DNA of 64,000 bases from Lucifuga dentata (lineage: Eukaryota > Chordata > Actinopteri > Ophidiiformes > Bythitidae): positions 1 to 64,000 of the forward strand of contig VXCM01002219.1 in NCBI GenBank assembly GCA_014773175.1, written 5' to 3'. The notes beneath the pieces are model-generated. The model made no database searches, had not been told where the DNA came from, and saw only the letters and a program-made list of their open reading frames with translations. Both the position numbers and the translations under genes were made by a program. This document shows, piece by piece, positions 43,911-59,234 of the stretch (position 1 is the first letter of the stretch; each line of letters starts with the position of its first letter).

Positions 43911-46900
43911 TTATTGGCCCTTGCCTTCTGTCTTGTCGTTTTTTTCACGTGGTACACGGCCCATATTATAAAATTCATTGTTTGGCGTCATGTCAGTGAC
44001 GTGAGCAAGCCGGTTGGACATGGAAAAGAAAGCGGCAATAGAAGCAATGTCCCAAGCATCCTCACGATCAAAGCCCACTTCCTCCAAGGACAGGAAGTGC
44101 TGCTCTGTGATGGTTTCACTTCGACAAACAGCCATAGCAAAGTCAAGCATGGCACGCTCCCGAGGTGACAGCTCTGCATTCTCATAGTTTACAATGACCT
44201 GAGTGAAATACAAAAACATTAAACTCAGTAAGATGAAAGGACTCATTCAGTTGTTAATGCAAAAAGGGGAGCAGAAAGGAAATGGTACATATTTCTTTGT
44301 TTGTCCCAATTATAAATACTCAGTGAATGGTATCCTACACACCTTTAAAAAAAAAAAAGGTTTAATATGTACTATCTATAAATAAATAAATATAAATATC
44401 TATAAATTTACAAATTGTTATGTGCAAGTTATATGTGTAGATTTTTACCATAGGTTAACATTCTGTCTTTTTAAAAATGTCTCAGTTACAACTTAGTTTA
44501 AGAACTTCACCAACTTCTTGGCCACTTTTCACCTTACATTCTCTCACATACTGGAATTTAACAATTTCATACATCACAAAATGAGCACTTATTTCTGATC
44601 CACTGGGTCCACTAGTGTAATTCTGATCCACTGGGTCCACTAGTGTAATTTCACAAGCAGACCCAGTGTCAAGTAGCTGTAGAAGAGAGAAGGCAATCAG
44701 TGTAGATCAGAGAAAGACGATACCTGGTCTGACAGAGTGGGTTTCTTGGAGTAGATGCGGTGCAGAGCACTGTGGGCTACCACACAGTAAAGACACTTAT
44801 TGTGGCTACTTGTAGCCACTACAATAAGCTCACGATCTGCTTTGGTTAATCTCCCTGGAAGATAATAATTTATACAAAATCAGAAAAATAACACTCGGAC
44901 AGGATTAAAAACGTTGATGAAAAGCTGATAAAAGACACCAAGTCATTATTTAGAATCTATGACATTAAGAAGCACCATAAACATCATGTGGGATTTGATG
45001 ACTTCTGGAGATATTTTCACTGCACTTCTCAAAGTTAGTGAATGAAGTCATAACTCAGAATTCCCTACTCCCTACCAGAATTAAAAAAAAGACTTTTCAA
45101 TTAGTTTGTACTATGAAATCAGACTTGTTTTCTCAAGCTGAAATTTTCAGCAGACTGATTTTCCTGTCATAGCAAGAAAATAACGTGTAACTATAACAAA
45201 AACCAAGTCTCAGTTCCGTTTAGGTATTTAGGTAAAGCTTGTGGGCCACCAGGGCCCTGGCACTAGCATTCATGGAATATAACCATCACAATGGTCATTA
45301 ATTACACTGAATGATAAATCGAAATATTCAGCATAGTGTTTATTAAAAGGTTTTAGAATTTGATAATGGAAAATCAGATACACAGGAGATACATGCTGTA
45401 GTTGCAAATGTAAAATCTAATGCAATACAAGAATCTTAAACTGTTGTGTATATTTGAGACTGTAAGGGCTTGACTCACTCAACTATGTTTCTCTCTCTAC
45501 GTTTTCTCCCAACTGCATTGGGGAATGTTAAATTGAATCTACAGTAAGGTGTGACTATGTCTGTTATCCCTAGGGTAGACTGACAATCTGTCCAACCTGT
45601 GCTCTACCTTATGAGCATGAATTTGAAATATGGTCAGACCTGACAGCCAGGTTTGGTATTAGACCTCAGATATGCTGAGTTGTATTCTTCCTGTCAGGTG
45701 GTTCCTCTCTATTAAACAATAATGTGGAGGCTTAAAGGACCATACCATCCATTTTGCATGTTTGAGCCAAATATATTCAGTTTTCATACACGTAACATTA
45801 CTGACAATCATTTCCCAAAGCACGGTGAGTTAATTTTTTTTCCCCTATCTTCCAGACCGCCATTGGTTTCAGTTTATTCTGATACACTATTAAAATCAAC
45901 CTTTCGATACTTGAAACGTTCTTGGGATAGGTAATCCATCATCACGAACAAGACGTGTATTCAGGTTTTTTTNCTTGAAACGTTCTTGGGATAGGTAATC
46001 CATCATCACGAACAAGACGTGTATTCAGGTTTTTTTTTTGTTTTTTCTGCGTTTATTGAAAAATTTTAACGACCTTGACTTCATAAGGCTGTGTCCCTAT
46101 TAGCAGGTGAAAGGTTGATTTTTAAGGTGGGTGTATCATTTGAATAATTGATTTTGAAAGATTAAGAGGTTTTGCAAAATATCAGGAAAGCTTAAATACG
46201 GTTTAATCATTTGGGAAATGGTTGTCATTAACCTTACCTGTATGAAAATTTAATATATTAGGCTCAAACATGCAAAATGGCAGGTATGGTCCTTTAATTT
46301 CTTTTTACCTTTACACATCTCTTTTACAATTTCTGGCCTAAGTTCCAAATGCATCACCTAATGAGATTAATTTAAGTCTTCTAAGGTAGACACCTTGAAG
46401 ATGCTAGCCTTGCTTTCCAAACCCGGTAGAAGAGCTCAACAGAAATTCTATTAGGATTGCACTCCCTTATATTTCATACTTCACCTATTCACTGACGCCA
46501 CTACCGCATAGACAAACAGGTCGAGCACACACACCTGTCTCCTTGTTCATTATTTCATTGTAGTAAGAGAAGAAAGCTCTGAACTCTGCTGGTCTATGAG
46601 AGAGGACTTTGAAGACATTCGGCAAAAAGCCTCCCTGTAAAGAGATGTGTGTAGAATAAAGGTGTTAAATCGACAGTTTTTTTTTTTTTTTTTTTTNTTT
46701 TTTTTTTTTTTTTTTTAGTGACATATCAAGTTTAAATATCCTAAATATCACAAATTTTAGTACCTTTGACTCCACTTCTTCCATTAGCGCCACTATATCA
46801 TAAGGCAGGTCTTTCTTGTAAGGTACAGGGTAGCGGCTGATTTTCTCTGAAGGAGCATCGCTGGAGAAATTTTGGTTCCAAGTTCCTGCGAACACCGCTG

Positions 46901-47077
46901 TCCTCGGCCGAAACACGAAGCCCGACCGGACAGAGCCCTGGGGAAGGACAGGGTAACTTAAGGTAATGTCACACAGAAACAGACCCAAAGAGGCACATTG
47001 TATTTAAGTATTAAACAACTTACACGTAATATAAGACAAGAAGGGCGAAATAACTTGAAAACAAGAGCGTTAGCCAT
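43911..47077 (-). CDS. AhpD-like peroxidase-related protein, probably mitochondrial
   Basis: Five exons on the minus strand in transcript order: 47077-47024, 46937-46764, 46634-46535, 44854-44724 and 44198-43911. They total 747 nt and encode 248 residues, with GT-AG introns and phases that join in frame. The protein has a basic, hydrophobic start (MANALVFKLFRPSCLILR) that looks like a mitochondrial presequence. A helical domain follows with GGFLPNVFKVLSHRPAEF and then KADRELIVVATSSHNKCLYC, giving C130-x2-C133-x3-H137 with E118 upstream. This C-x-x-C...H arrangement is the redox motif of the AhpD / carboxymuconolactone decarboxylase-like fold. It matches the little-studied 'uncharacterised peroxidase-related' proteins found in bacteria and fish. 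Peroxide reduction is a family inference and is not shown here. The gene is head-to-head with polr2g. Confidence 0.86.
44593..44648. repeat. Perfect 2 x 28-bp tandem duplication
   Basis: The 28-bp unit TTCTGATCCACTGGGTCCAC... at 44593-44620 is repeated exactly at 44621-44648, inside intron 4 of the AhpD-like gene. No N separates the copies, unlike the assembly duplications. Confidence 0.93.
45732..46297 (+). mobile_element. TTAA-bounded MITE in intron 3 of the AhpD-like gene
   Basis: Full copy with TTAA at 45732-45735 and 46294-46297, inverted terminal repeats and the standard interior. An N lies at 45973, and the 63 bp at 45910-45972 are repeated at 45974-46036 as an assembly artefact. Some internal sequence present in the 11528 copy is missing here, perhaps lost at the gap. 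Confidence 0.88.
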
Positions 47078-47614
47078 GCTAGTCAGCTGAAAAATATTGT
47101 TAGCCGTCAATCCAATCATAGTACAATCATGAGTCACGCCTGTCCTTTGGCCCCGCCCACTGCATTTCTCTTCCTCGCCACTAGGGGCCAGCTGTAAGCA
47201 GATTTACGGTGCAATGTATTGGGCTTAATGTGCCCTCCGTTAAAAAACTCAAGGACGTAACAACTCAAAACGTAACAAAATTGTGTGTTTCTGTTACAAA
47301 CAACGAAAGGCGTGCGTAAGGTTGTCTTCCTAACAAGCTCTACAAGTTGTCTGGGTACAATAAAGTTTAATTTAATTTCAATTATGATTAGAATCATAGT
47401 TGGAATGTATCTCTCGGTGTCTGCCATTCGAATTTGGATGCTGCCTGAAAGGCTGAACTCAGGGATAAAATACATCAGTAATTGACACTGTGACCCGGAA
47501 GAGACTTTGTTAGGAACGCTCGCAAGGTTTTCATTCATTTAGTGAAACACTAAAATTCACTAACCTATTTAGACGAGGATATTAATCTAGGAAGGATTTG
47601 ACGTTACAGCAGTA
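47078..47614. promoter_or_regulatory. Bidirectional promoter region (AhpD-like gene / polr2g)
   Basis: The two start codons face away from each other 537 bp apart. The region has a GC box (CCCCGCCC, near 47151-47158) and a CTCF-like motif, CCACTAGGGGCCAG, at 47178-47191. No TATA box is evident. Shared regulation is inferred from the geometry. Confidence 0.65.
47178..47191 (+). promoter_or_regulatory. CTCF-like motif
   Basis: CCACTAGGGGCCAG agrees with the CTCF core consensus at 13 of 14 positions by eye. It lies in the divergent promoter. Confidence 0.5.
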
Positions 47615-50563
<2,949 letters not shown>

Positions 50564-50839
50564 TTTCCACCAGAGAGAGCAAGAGCACATTTCATATGGG
50601 ACTTCTTATGTAGTAGCCTAGTCACTTCTTTGTTAATTCTTTCTCTTTTTGTTTTGTTATGGTGGTGACAGCCAACTACCACATCATTTTATTACTATGC
50701 TCTACACCTTATGTTACCGTTTTTAATGGAACTGATCCAAGCTAAATGTTATCAAGTTGCCACAAAAATGCATGGCATATTGATAGTTAATTATTGTTCC
50801 TATCTCAGTCTTATATGATTTGTTTTGTACATGGACTGT

Positions 50840-50845
50840 AATAAA
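50840..50845 (+). terminator. polr2g: polr2g poly(A) signal
   Basis: Canonical AATAAA about 280 bp after the stop codon, followed by a TTTTATTTGTTC stretch. It is the only strong signal before the next promoter. Confidence 0.8.
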
Positions 50846-50939
50846 ATATTTTATTTGTTCTTAATTGTTTTATTCTGCTCATTTTGTTTGTTTTTATACT
50901 AACGTTTACGTGCAAAAACGATAGTGCGCAGTTCAACTG

Positions 50940-51054
50940 TCTTTGCTGCTCTAACCCAAATGTGAACGCGGAAATTCCTAGAACGCGCACGCCTTGCAGC
51001 CGTAAGTACGTCAGACTGACGCGCCGACGTTCTTCCTTTTCTCTCGTCCTGAAG
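50940..51054 (+). promoter_or_regulatory. eef1g: eef1g promoter with 5'TOP-like start
   Basis: A short CpG-rich stretch contains ACGTCA and GACGC motifs, followed by CTTCCTTTTCTCTC at 51032-51045. A C followed by a pyrimidine run is the 5' terminal oligopyrimidine (TOP) signature of translation-factor mRNAs, so transcription probably starts near 51032 with a 5' UTR of about 23 nt. TOP mRNAs are translationally controlled by mTOR and LARP1; this is family knowledge. Confidence 0.72.
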
Positions 51055-54000
51055 ATGGCGGCAGGGGTGAGTAAGATGGAGAGCTAGACAGTCATTGAGC
51101 TTTTCCTAAGCTTTCCCGGTGTCATCCGTTTAAAATCTGCCCCATCTGCACTCCAGTTTTACGTATTTGTCTGTACAAAGTACTCTCTCTCTGTGAGAAC
51201 CATATTTTTGGTTTTATTTGTAAAGAAATTCATTGTTCAGCTGAGCTCTTGCTATCTTGCGTTGCATTGGAACTGACTGACGCCCCTTCGCTGGCCTTGT
51301 GTGTGCCACGTTACTGTAGCTGGTTCATACTGGAGAAACAGTTGCCATGTGGCATTAAATGTACTCCCCGAGTGTTTTTGAGTTCAGTTTGTTTGTCCCA
51401 AGGGAAGTGTACATTCGAGCATCATATATTACAGAAAAATCCAAATGAATGCGGTTGTATTACAGGTATTGATGGCTAGTTAGCGTACAAAGTAGGCTAA
51501 TAAGCATACAAATGTCTAGCATTTAGTTTAATACTTATAGTTGTTTAATGTAAGTAATTTTGGTCATAGTAGAGTTACTTATACTTGTGTAAAGCTTCAC
51601 CCAACAGCTGCAAATTTCTCCCGTCTATTTTAAATGGACGGTTATCTAGACGTGGCATGTTTCAGGTCTATCAAGACCGCTCTAGGTTTCAGGCTTCCTG
51701 AGATTTCATTATTTGGGGTTATTGTTTGCTATTTTAGTTGTCTCATATTAAACAAGACTAAAATCTTATAATGATAAGGATGATAACGCTATAGCAATAT
51801 AATAATCGTTTTTGCTGTTGCATATTGAGATGTTTCCTTCGGAGCCGACCCATTGTGGCACAATCAAATATGAATTAAAGTGGTTTTTCACTGGCTAAGT
51901 TTCTCGTGTGCCACTTGATAATTGAAGTGTTGTCTCATATTTCTAGACACTGTACACATACCCAGAGAACTGGCGGGCCTTCAAGGCTCAGATTGCAGCC
52001 CAGTACAGTGGTGCTCGCCTGAAAGTGGGCAGCAGCCCACCTGCCTTCACCTTCGGGCAGACGAACCGCACTCCTGCCTTCCTCAACAACTTTCCCCTGG
52101 GCAAGGTTAGTGGAACTGTTGATTCGGGGTTATTCCAATTGCACTTTCTGCTCATCATGGGGAGGGCCTCCTTTTTCCTAGCTGTTGCTTGTTTGGTGCA
52201 AACAATTAATACGGTCTAACCAGTTACAGGTTACGCAATAAATCATCTCATAAAACAGCTGTCAGATTTTAAGTAATGTGTTATGTAACTAATACACTTT
52301 CTCACACTCTGGTGCTATTGCTCTTGGCTCGAATATCTACAAAATGCATAAATTGAAATTCTGCCATTGTTTTCTCTAGGTACCTGCCTACCAGGGAGAT
52401 GACGGTTTCTGTCTGTTTGAGAGCAACGCCATTGCTCATTACCGTAAGTCTCATGTTTAATTATTTTTTCACTTTCAATATGGTTATTAGTTTTATCCAG
52501 TCATTCATTTTTCATAAGTGCCACGATTAAAGAGACACTTTATTTAAAAAACAAAAACAAACATTTCTTCTTCCACCTACATTTATTTAGATAGTTTCCA
52601 TATGTTGAGATACCTGCTTTAGTTCACACCAGTGTAAGCAGCTCAAGCACGTTTTGTTTATGGTTTTGAAATTTCTGAATTTGCAATGATTTAAAAATTT
52701 TAAAATATAATCCCTGGCTTACTTTAAATTGGTCACAAGCTGTATGTTTTCTTAATGCTAAAAGAGATGTCTGGGAGAATACTTAAATTAGTTCTCAGTA
52801 AAACTGAGGTTTATGGTTTGGTTTTACTGTTATTTCACAGTTTTGTGGGAGCTTAATTTTGTGTATTACAGCAACCCATGGTCAGTTAAGTTTTCATTGT
52901 TGAGTATTTGCACTTAAGTGCCTAAAATTGCATTAAAGGTGCACTCAACTATCCTCCTCGTCTAGGAGAAATACTGTTAAGGTTTTTGGAGTAAAACTTG
53001 CTGTGCTACCGCTAACAAACAACAGTTGAGTCTTAAAATCTTTTATTTGTAATGTTACTTAAGATATGTTTGTCAGCTTAACTACTACCTGCCACTGCTG
53101 AGTCTTTTACATGTTCCTGCAACTTACAGTATCAAAGCCCATTTCAGTGTGGGTTGCTTGCAAAAAAAAATGGTGTGAAAATTCTATTACTCTATAGGAA
53201 TGAGAGAATGACTAAAGATTTTTCAGTATTGATTTCTTTAAAGACTTGCACTTTCACTTTTAATATATATGTATTTTTTTAAAAAAAAATCTCCTTCAAC
53301 TGCAGTGAGCAATGATGCCCTGCGTGGTGCCACTCCCCAGGCCGCAGCCCAGGTGCTGCAGTGGGTGAGCTTTGCTGACTCAGAGATCATCCCTCCAGCC
53401 AGTGCGTGGGTCTTCCCCACTCTGGGAATCATGCAGTTCAATAAGCAGGTGTGCAGCTCTGTCTTTTCTGGCCAAGCTCAAGACTTTAATGATGGGTTGG
53501 GAGTCTCAGCTGTCCAGAGAGTACATCATCCTGTTATTGTTTCTTGACATGATTGTGCCTGTGCAGTATATTGCAGTTTATATAGTCCAGTATAGTCATT
53601 CCTTTCTGTCTGGGTGTGCCCAGGCCACAGAGCAGGCCAAAGAAGATGTGAAGAAGGTCCTAGCAATACTGAACCAACACCTGAACACCCGTACCTTCCT
53701 GGTGGGAGAGAGGGTCAGCCTTGCTGACATCACTGTGGTCTGCTCCATGCTCTGGCTCTTCAAACAGGTTTGACATGCACACAGCAAACAAGATACTTAA
53801 ACAAACATAGTCTCACACACTCTGTTCTCACGTATGGTTAAACAAACACTTCTCTGAGAAATGTAGTTGCACATCACTGTTAAAAGTGTGACTGCCTCAA
53901 GCGCAGTAAGTTCACTTTATTTGGCACATTTCTTAATGTACCACTAGGACTGCGTACAGCTAATTGAGGAGAGATGCTTTGGTATGAGGAGTGTAAGGAT

Positions 54001-57000
54001 CCTAATGACTTTTACTTCCATAGGTTCTTGAGCCTTCTTTCCGTCAGCCGTACCCCAATGTGACCCGCTGGTTTGTCACCTGCGTCAATCAGCCCCAGTT
54101 TAAGGCCGTCCTTGGGGAGGTCAAGCTGTGTGAAAAGATGGCACAGTTTGATGGTGAGTTCCTGCCAAGAAGGTGCACATATTCAGCTGAATGTTGGCTT
54201 CTAGAGTATATTACCTAGAGTTGAATTAGACATGCTATCAGTTCTTGGAGCCCTTATTGATAATTATATGGCAATGTATCAAATATAAATGAAGAGTTTT
54301 AGATGAAGAATCACTTTATCAATTAACCAAACTTTGTAAATGAATTATTTTCTTGCAAACTTTAAAATGTATAAACAAAAAATTATTCTACTGTCACCCA
54401 CTTTTGGAAATGTTTCATTCTGTTTAAACATTTCAGTACATTCTCAAAAATGCAGTTAAGCTTTAGCGTAGTTTCTTTTTGCTTTGAAAACTAACTAAAG
54501 AACCATATGACATTTAGTATATAAGCTATCTCAGTGTTTTGTTTGAGTTAAACAACATAAATCAATCAGTATTCTCTTTTAAAATGTGACTTGTATTTTC
54601 ATTAAAACCTCATTGTAACTTTGATTCACCCATCTGTCACTCACACTGCTGACTTTGTGTAACAACAATGGCTAAGCACTGTTGCTTTTCTGTTGTGTCA
54701 TTTGGATCTTGGTTCATTCATTTGAAGACGGTTTTCAGTGAAATGCAGCTCTAGCCCTTTTCAAAACAACCTCTGTGGCAAGTGGCAGCTTTGTTCTTCA
54801 ATTATAAACTGATGAAAAAGCTGATACTAAGACCTTCCACATAAAGTCCATACAGCCTTGATTTTAAAAAAAAAAAGAAACCCTGAAAAAACCCTGATGT
54901 GCTTAGGAAGATGAGCCTGGCATCTTTCAGTGAGAGCTCATAATAAGGAGCCCCTGTCAGCTGTGCTGGCCCAGGTTGGGTCATTGTTTTCTGCGTGAAA
55001 TCTGAGTCCTGACATGTTTGCTTTAATGCTAGCAGCTGTAACCTTACTGATAATATGAAGTCGGAGGATTTGAACAGCTGGAATTGACTGCAGTGCTTTA
55101 GCAGAATGCATCTAGCATCAGTAAGACAATGCTTTGCTAGTTATGTTGAGGCATAATGCCACGTACATGTGAAATGTGTTTGTGTACATGCTGAGTGACT
55201 AGTTAGTGAGGTTCTTAAGATTCTTCCTTCAGATCATGCCATCTTATTTTTGCTGTTTACTGTTAATTGTACAGTACCAAACCAGAGCTGCTGCTATTTT
55301 TTTAAGGACAAGTTTGTAGTGTTTGGAAATTGATGATTGGGTACTGTCAAACAAACATCTATTAAGGTTGGCATTAAGTTTAGATTGTCAAAGGAAAATA
55401 AAGCAAAATATCAAAGTATAATCAAGTATCTATTTGTTTCAGAAATATTATGGTATAAATTTTAAGCCATAGTGCCCAGCCTAACTTGTAGTTTAAGTTT
55501 GTTCGAGATCTCACACACTGCTTGACTTTTGCAATTGTTTTCCAAAATCCCTTGACGTCAGATGGTTGGAATGTATTTAACAGAAAACATGTTTTCCTTT
55601 GTCTGCTTCTGTTCCTCCAGCCAAGAAGTTTGCTGAGATGCAGCCCAAGAAAGACGCCCCTCAGAAGAAGGAGAAGGGAGGAAAAGAGGCAGCCAAGACC
55701 CAGGAGAGGAAAGAAAAGAAAAAGGAGGAGAAGAAGCCTGCTCCTGCTGCAGAGGAGGAGATGGATGACTGTGATACTGTTCTGGCTGCCGAGCCCAAAG
55801 CTAAGGACCCCTTTGCACACATGCCAAAGAGGTAGAAAAAATCCTGTGCTTGCCCATAGTTTAGTAAAAGCTTTTATTTTTATTTTAGTGATTCAGCCTT
55901 AGACAAATTTTAATTTGTATGTCTTCATTATTTGGTAATATTTCTTAGCTATTCAATGGAATATGTATAGGTTCTCCCCATGTGTTCAATGCACTGTCTG
56001 CGTTGAGTTTGATTACAGGTGGAGATCTATTGTTTTTTTTTTTTTTAATCTTCCTGCTGATAAGGCCAAATACCTGACTGGATGACATTACATTTGTTTG
56101 GCTGGTATTTTGAAGGAGCCTGAATCTCTGGACATGTAGGCAGCTCAACATTAAATGGGAATTATCTTTGAATGATGGTTTCTAATCAGTAAAATGTTGA
56201 AAATCTGACATTCACTGAAAGAATACATAGATATGTAGACCATTTGCACTGGTGGAAATGGCAACATACACCAGGCAGTCCCCCTGTCTTTGGGCAAGGC
56301 GGTGTCCAGCCATGGCACTAAGTCTTAATCTGACAGGGGAAGAGTGACTTAAGACCATATTCATCCCAGCCATCTCTGTTTCAGTGAGTAAAAAGGCTGG
56401 TTCATGCTGTGGGCACATTCATCCTCAAAATCTAGAAATAACTGTAGGGTAATCAAATATTGGAAGATGGAGTAGGTTTTGTAGCTCAGCTTTCAAATTT
56501 AGACCTTTAGGTCAAAATTCCTCTTGATGTGTCTATGTATTAGATGTTTTTATATAGCAGATAGCTAAAACTGTCCCTACCCTCCCAAAAAGCAAAGCAT
56601 GAAGTCAATGTAGTGGAGAAATGAAAACAAAAAAATTTTGCAGTTAAACTTGAATGTAAATAGTTTTTTTTTTAATAGTGAAGTGACATGCTTGTTCTGC
56701 ATGTTGTCACGCTCTCTGCTCTTCATGTACTTCATGTCTGCTCTTCATGTTAGGTGTGACCTCACTGTCACGCTTTCTCCATGTTCTAGCTCATTTGTTA
56801 TGGATGAGTTCAAGAGGAAGTATTCCAACGAGGACACCCTGACCGTAGCCATTCCCCACTTCTGGGAGCACTTTGACCGCGAGGGCTACTCAATCTGGTA
56901 TAGCGAGTACAAATTCCCCCAGGAGCTTACGCTTACCTTCAAGAGCTGCAACCTCATCACAGGTGAGACTGTGCAGCAGCCACTTTATACGACACATTAC

Positions 57001-58350
57001 TCTTAAGGGGATGGCTTCTTGTTAAGCGTTAGTATTCAATGCAAATCTTCTATTGTAGTGTACTTGTTCAGTGTGTTTCAGTGAATACAGTGATCAAATC
57101 TCACTTTGTTCATTCTGAGGTTTGCATGTATTTTCCTCATATTGTACCTGATTGTTACAGTCCAAAAAGACATAAAAATCAGGCGGACTGGGGGGCAAGA
57201 TGTGTTTAGTCAGGAGTGCATTTTTCTTTAAACTTGTTTGATGTTTGTTGGGTCTTGAAATATGATAAGATGATAGCAGGCAAGCTGATAGGGCGTCAAA
57301 ACAATATATCTCTTAGCATTTACTGAACATTGTATTTATGTTTGTGATTGATACTCTTGAAATCACTTTATGTGCTTTAAGATTGCTACAAATATGAAAA
57401 GCCTAACTACAGAAGTATGTAAAACATGTTTTGAACTTTTTTTTTTTAATACGTGGAAAGGGGTGGGTGGCTGAATTCTTAAACTGTTTAGTCCTAGTTT
57501 GTAGACTGCACAGCAATATTGGTGTCTTTCACTTTCTATCATAAGTAACAACATAGTTTTCTGAGTGGGTGCTCCCAGTGAGTGCTCAGCTCTTATCATT
57601 TGCAGCAGTTCACCATCATACCAAATGGTGAGGTCACTCTGACTCTAAAAGCCACACACACCGTTCTTTTAAGGTTCATGGTGTTCAGAGCACAGACATT
57701 GTGGATCACAATTGCATAGGTGTAAACTCACAAGCTGTGTTTTGAACAAGTGATCCAACTAATGCTGGGAGTGTCTTCATCTGTTTGTAAAAAGCTGCCA
57801 ATCAATCCAGTTGCTGTTGGATCTCAATGTTGTGGTTTTTCCTGTTCTGGTATTGTTAAAAACATAATCACCCTCTTTTCAGGTATGTTCCAGCGTCTGG
57901 ACAAACTCAGAAAGAATGCCTTTGCTAGCGTCATCCTGTTTGGCACTGATAACAACAGCAGCATCTCTGGGATCTGGATCTTCAGAGGCCAAGAACTGGC
58001 ATTCACAGTAAGTATTCAGAAGAATGGTCACGCGTCAATGTCCAGGTGTAATTGTCACCATGTCCAAATATATTTTGTGGATTATTAATGGATGTAGTGA
58101 TGTCTGCAGTTAAAGTGGTATAATAATCAACTCCTCAAACTTGAAGTTAGTCGATATCTAAATAATAAATTGTTCTCATTTGTCTCTTTAGCTATCTGAA
58201 GACTGGCAGATTGATTATGAATCTTACGACTGGCGTAAGCTGGACCCTGACAGCGAGCAGTGCAAAACCATGGTGAAGGAGTATTTCGCCTGGGAGGGAG
58301 ACTTCAAGCACATGGGTAAAGCCTTCAACCAGGGCAAAATCTTCAAGTGA
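51055..58350 (+). CDS. eef1g: Translation elongation factor 1-gamma
   Basis: eEF1-gamma is the scaffold subunit of the eEF1B complex that recharges eEF1A with GTP during protein synthesis. The ten exons are 51055-51066, 51947-52105, 52380-52443, 53306-53448, 53624-53767, 54024-54153, 55621-55831, 56790-56962, 57883-58007 and 58192-58350. They total 1320 nt and encode 439 residues, close to 437 in human. Domains in order are a GST N-terminal fold ([14 protein letters not shown]...) at about 1-85, a GST C-terminal fold at about 90-210 (with [18 protein letters not shown]), a Lys/Glu-rich linker (about 220-270), and the conserved EF1G domain from about 278 ([25 protein letters not shown]) ending [10 protein letters not shown]. 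All introns are GT-AG and phases fit. The first exon encodes only MAAG. Confidence 0.97.
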
Positions 58351-58530
58351 GAGGGCATTGGAACAGTATAAATGAAAGCACTCTACGCTTCTGCTATCCA
58401 ACACTTAAACCTATGAACTTCGAGCCATCATGTACTTAGTAAACTGCAACAGCGTCTTGGAATGACAGTGTTTGAAGATGAGGAGTTTGCCTCAGTGGCC
58501 TCAAGTGTTTTTTTTGGTTTTGACCTGCAA

Positions 58531-58536
58531 AATAAA
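58531..58536 (+). terminator. eef1g: eef1g poly(A) signal
   Basis: AATAAA 180 bp after the stop codon in a GCAAAATAAAGCATTTTCC context. A second cluster (AATAAATAAAA near 58672) lies further on, so alternative ends are possible. Confidence 0.8.
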
Positions 58537-58686
58537 GCATTTTCCACAATGCCATTATTGTCACTTGATGTGTGTGTGCTGTGGCTTTAGTATGAATGTG
58601 ATTATGTTTAGTTTTATAGTTGGGTTTTGTGGGGAGGGGAGATGATAGTGAATAGATACTGTGGTGCTGTAATAAATAAAACTTAG

Positions 58687-58732
58687 CTTTACATTTGTGA
58701 CCCAGCATTCTCGTTAGGTCACAAATGTAAAG
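58687..58732. repeat. Perfect 16-bp hairpin downstream of eef1g
   Basis: CTTTACATTTGTGACC (58687-58702) and its exact reverse complement (58717-58732) are separated by a 14-nt loop. The sequence is next to an alternative poly(A) signal cluster. It does not match the MITE ends in this window. Confidence 0.9.
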
Positions 58733-59234
58733 GTATGCACTTAGACTGAACGGCATTTAAAGAGCAGATTTTAGCATGTAATCTAACTTGAAACAAGAAT
58801 GTAGTAGAAGTGAATTCCTTAAAATGATATGTGCAGTCAAGTGTAAATTTTAGATACATAAACTCATCGTTGGCTGCTGATGGTGCAGTTTTCTCTTACC
58901 CCTGTAGATGGCAGGAGAGCTCTTTTAACATTGGCTGTGTACAAGGCGTGTTAACTGGAGACAGTCCAGCAGAAAGAAAATGACTGGATTGGGCTTTGTG
59001 GGTTGCACAAACTACAGTTGAAATGGTCTTCTGTTTTGAACAACGGGATTTTGTTTTTGTGTTGCGTGAGTCTCTCAAATAAGAAGAAGCCTGGATCAGA
59101 TCTTGATAAATAACCAACTGAAAATGTTCTCTAAGTCAAAGAATCGGTATTATAAACTTTGATATGCACATTTTTTGTGTAGGTTTTGCTTAAACTTGAC
59201 TTTAAATGCATTGCTGCAATATCAAACACTGTTT

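Noticed and set aside
47134..47538. 134-residue minus-strand open frame in the divergent promoter
   Set aside because: No recognisable domain, and it overlaps the region expected to be promoter and first exons of two well-supported genes.
54850..55030. Possible intronic snoRNA in eef1g intron 6 (TGATG- and CTGA-like words)
   Set aside because: C and D boxes are not correctly paired and no terminal stem could be drawn, so there is not enough to call it.
55422..55820. 132-residue minus-strand Leu-rich open frame
   Set aside because: It is antisense to the Lys/Glu-rich linker exon of eef1g, and its Leu/Ser-rich composition is explained by that.
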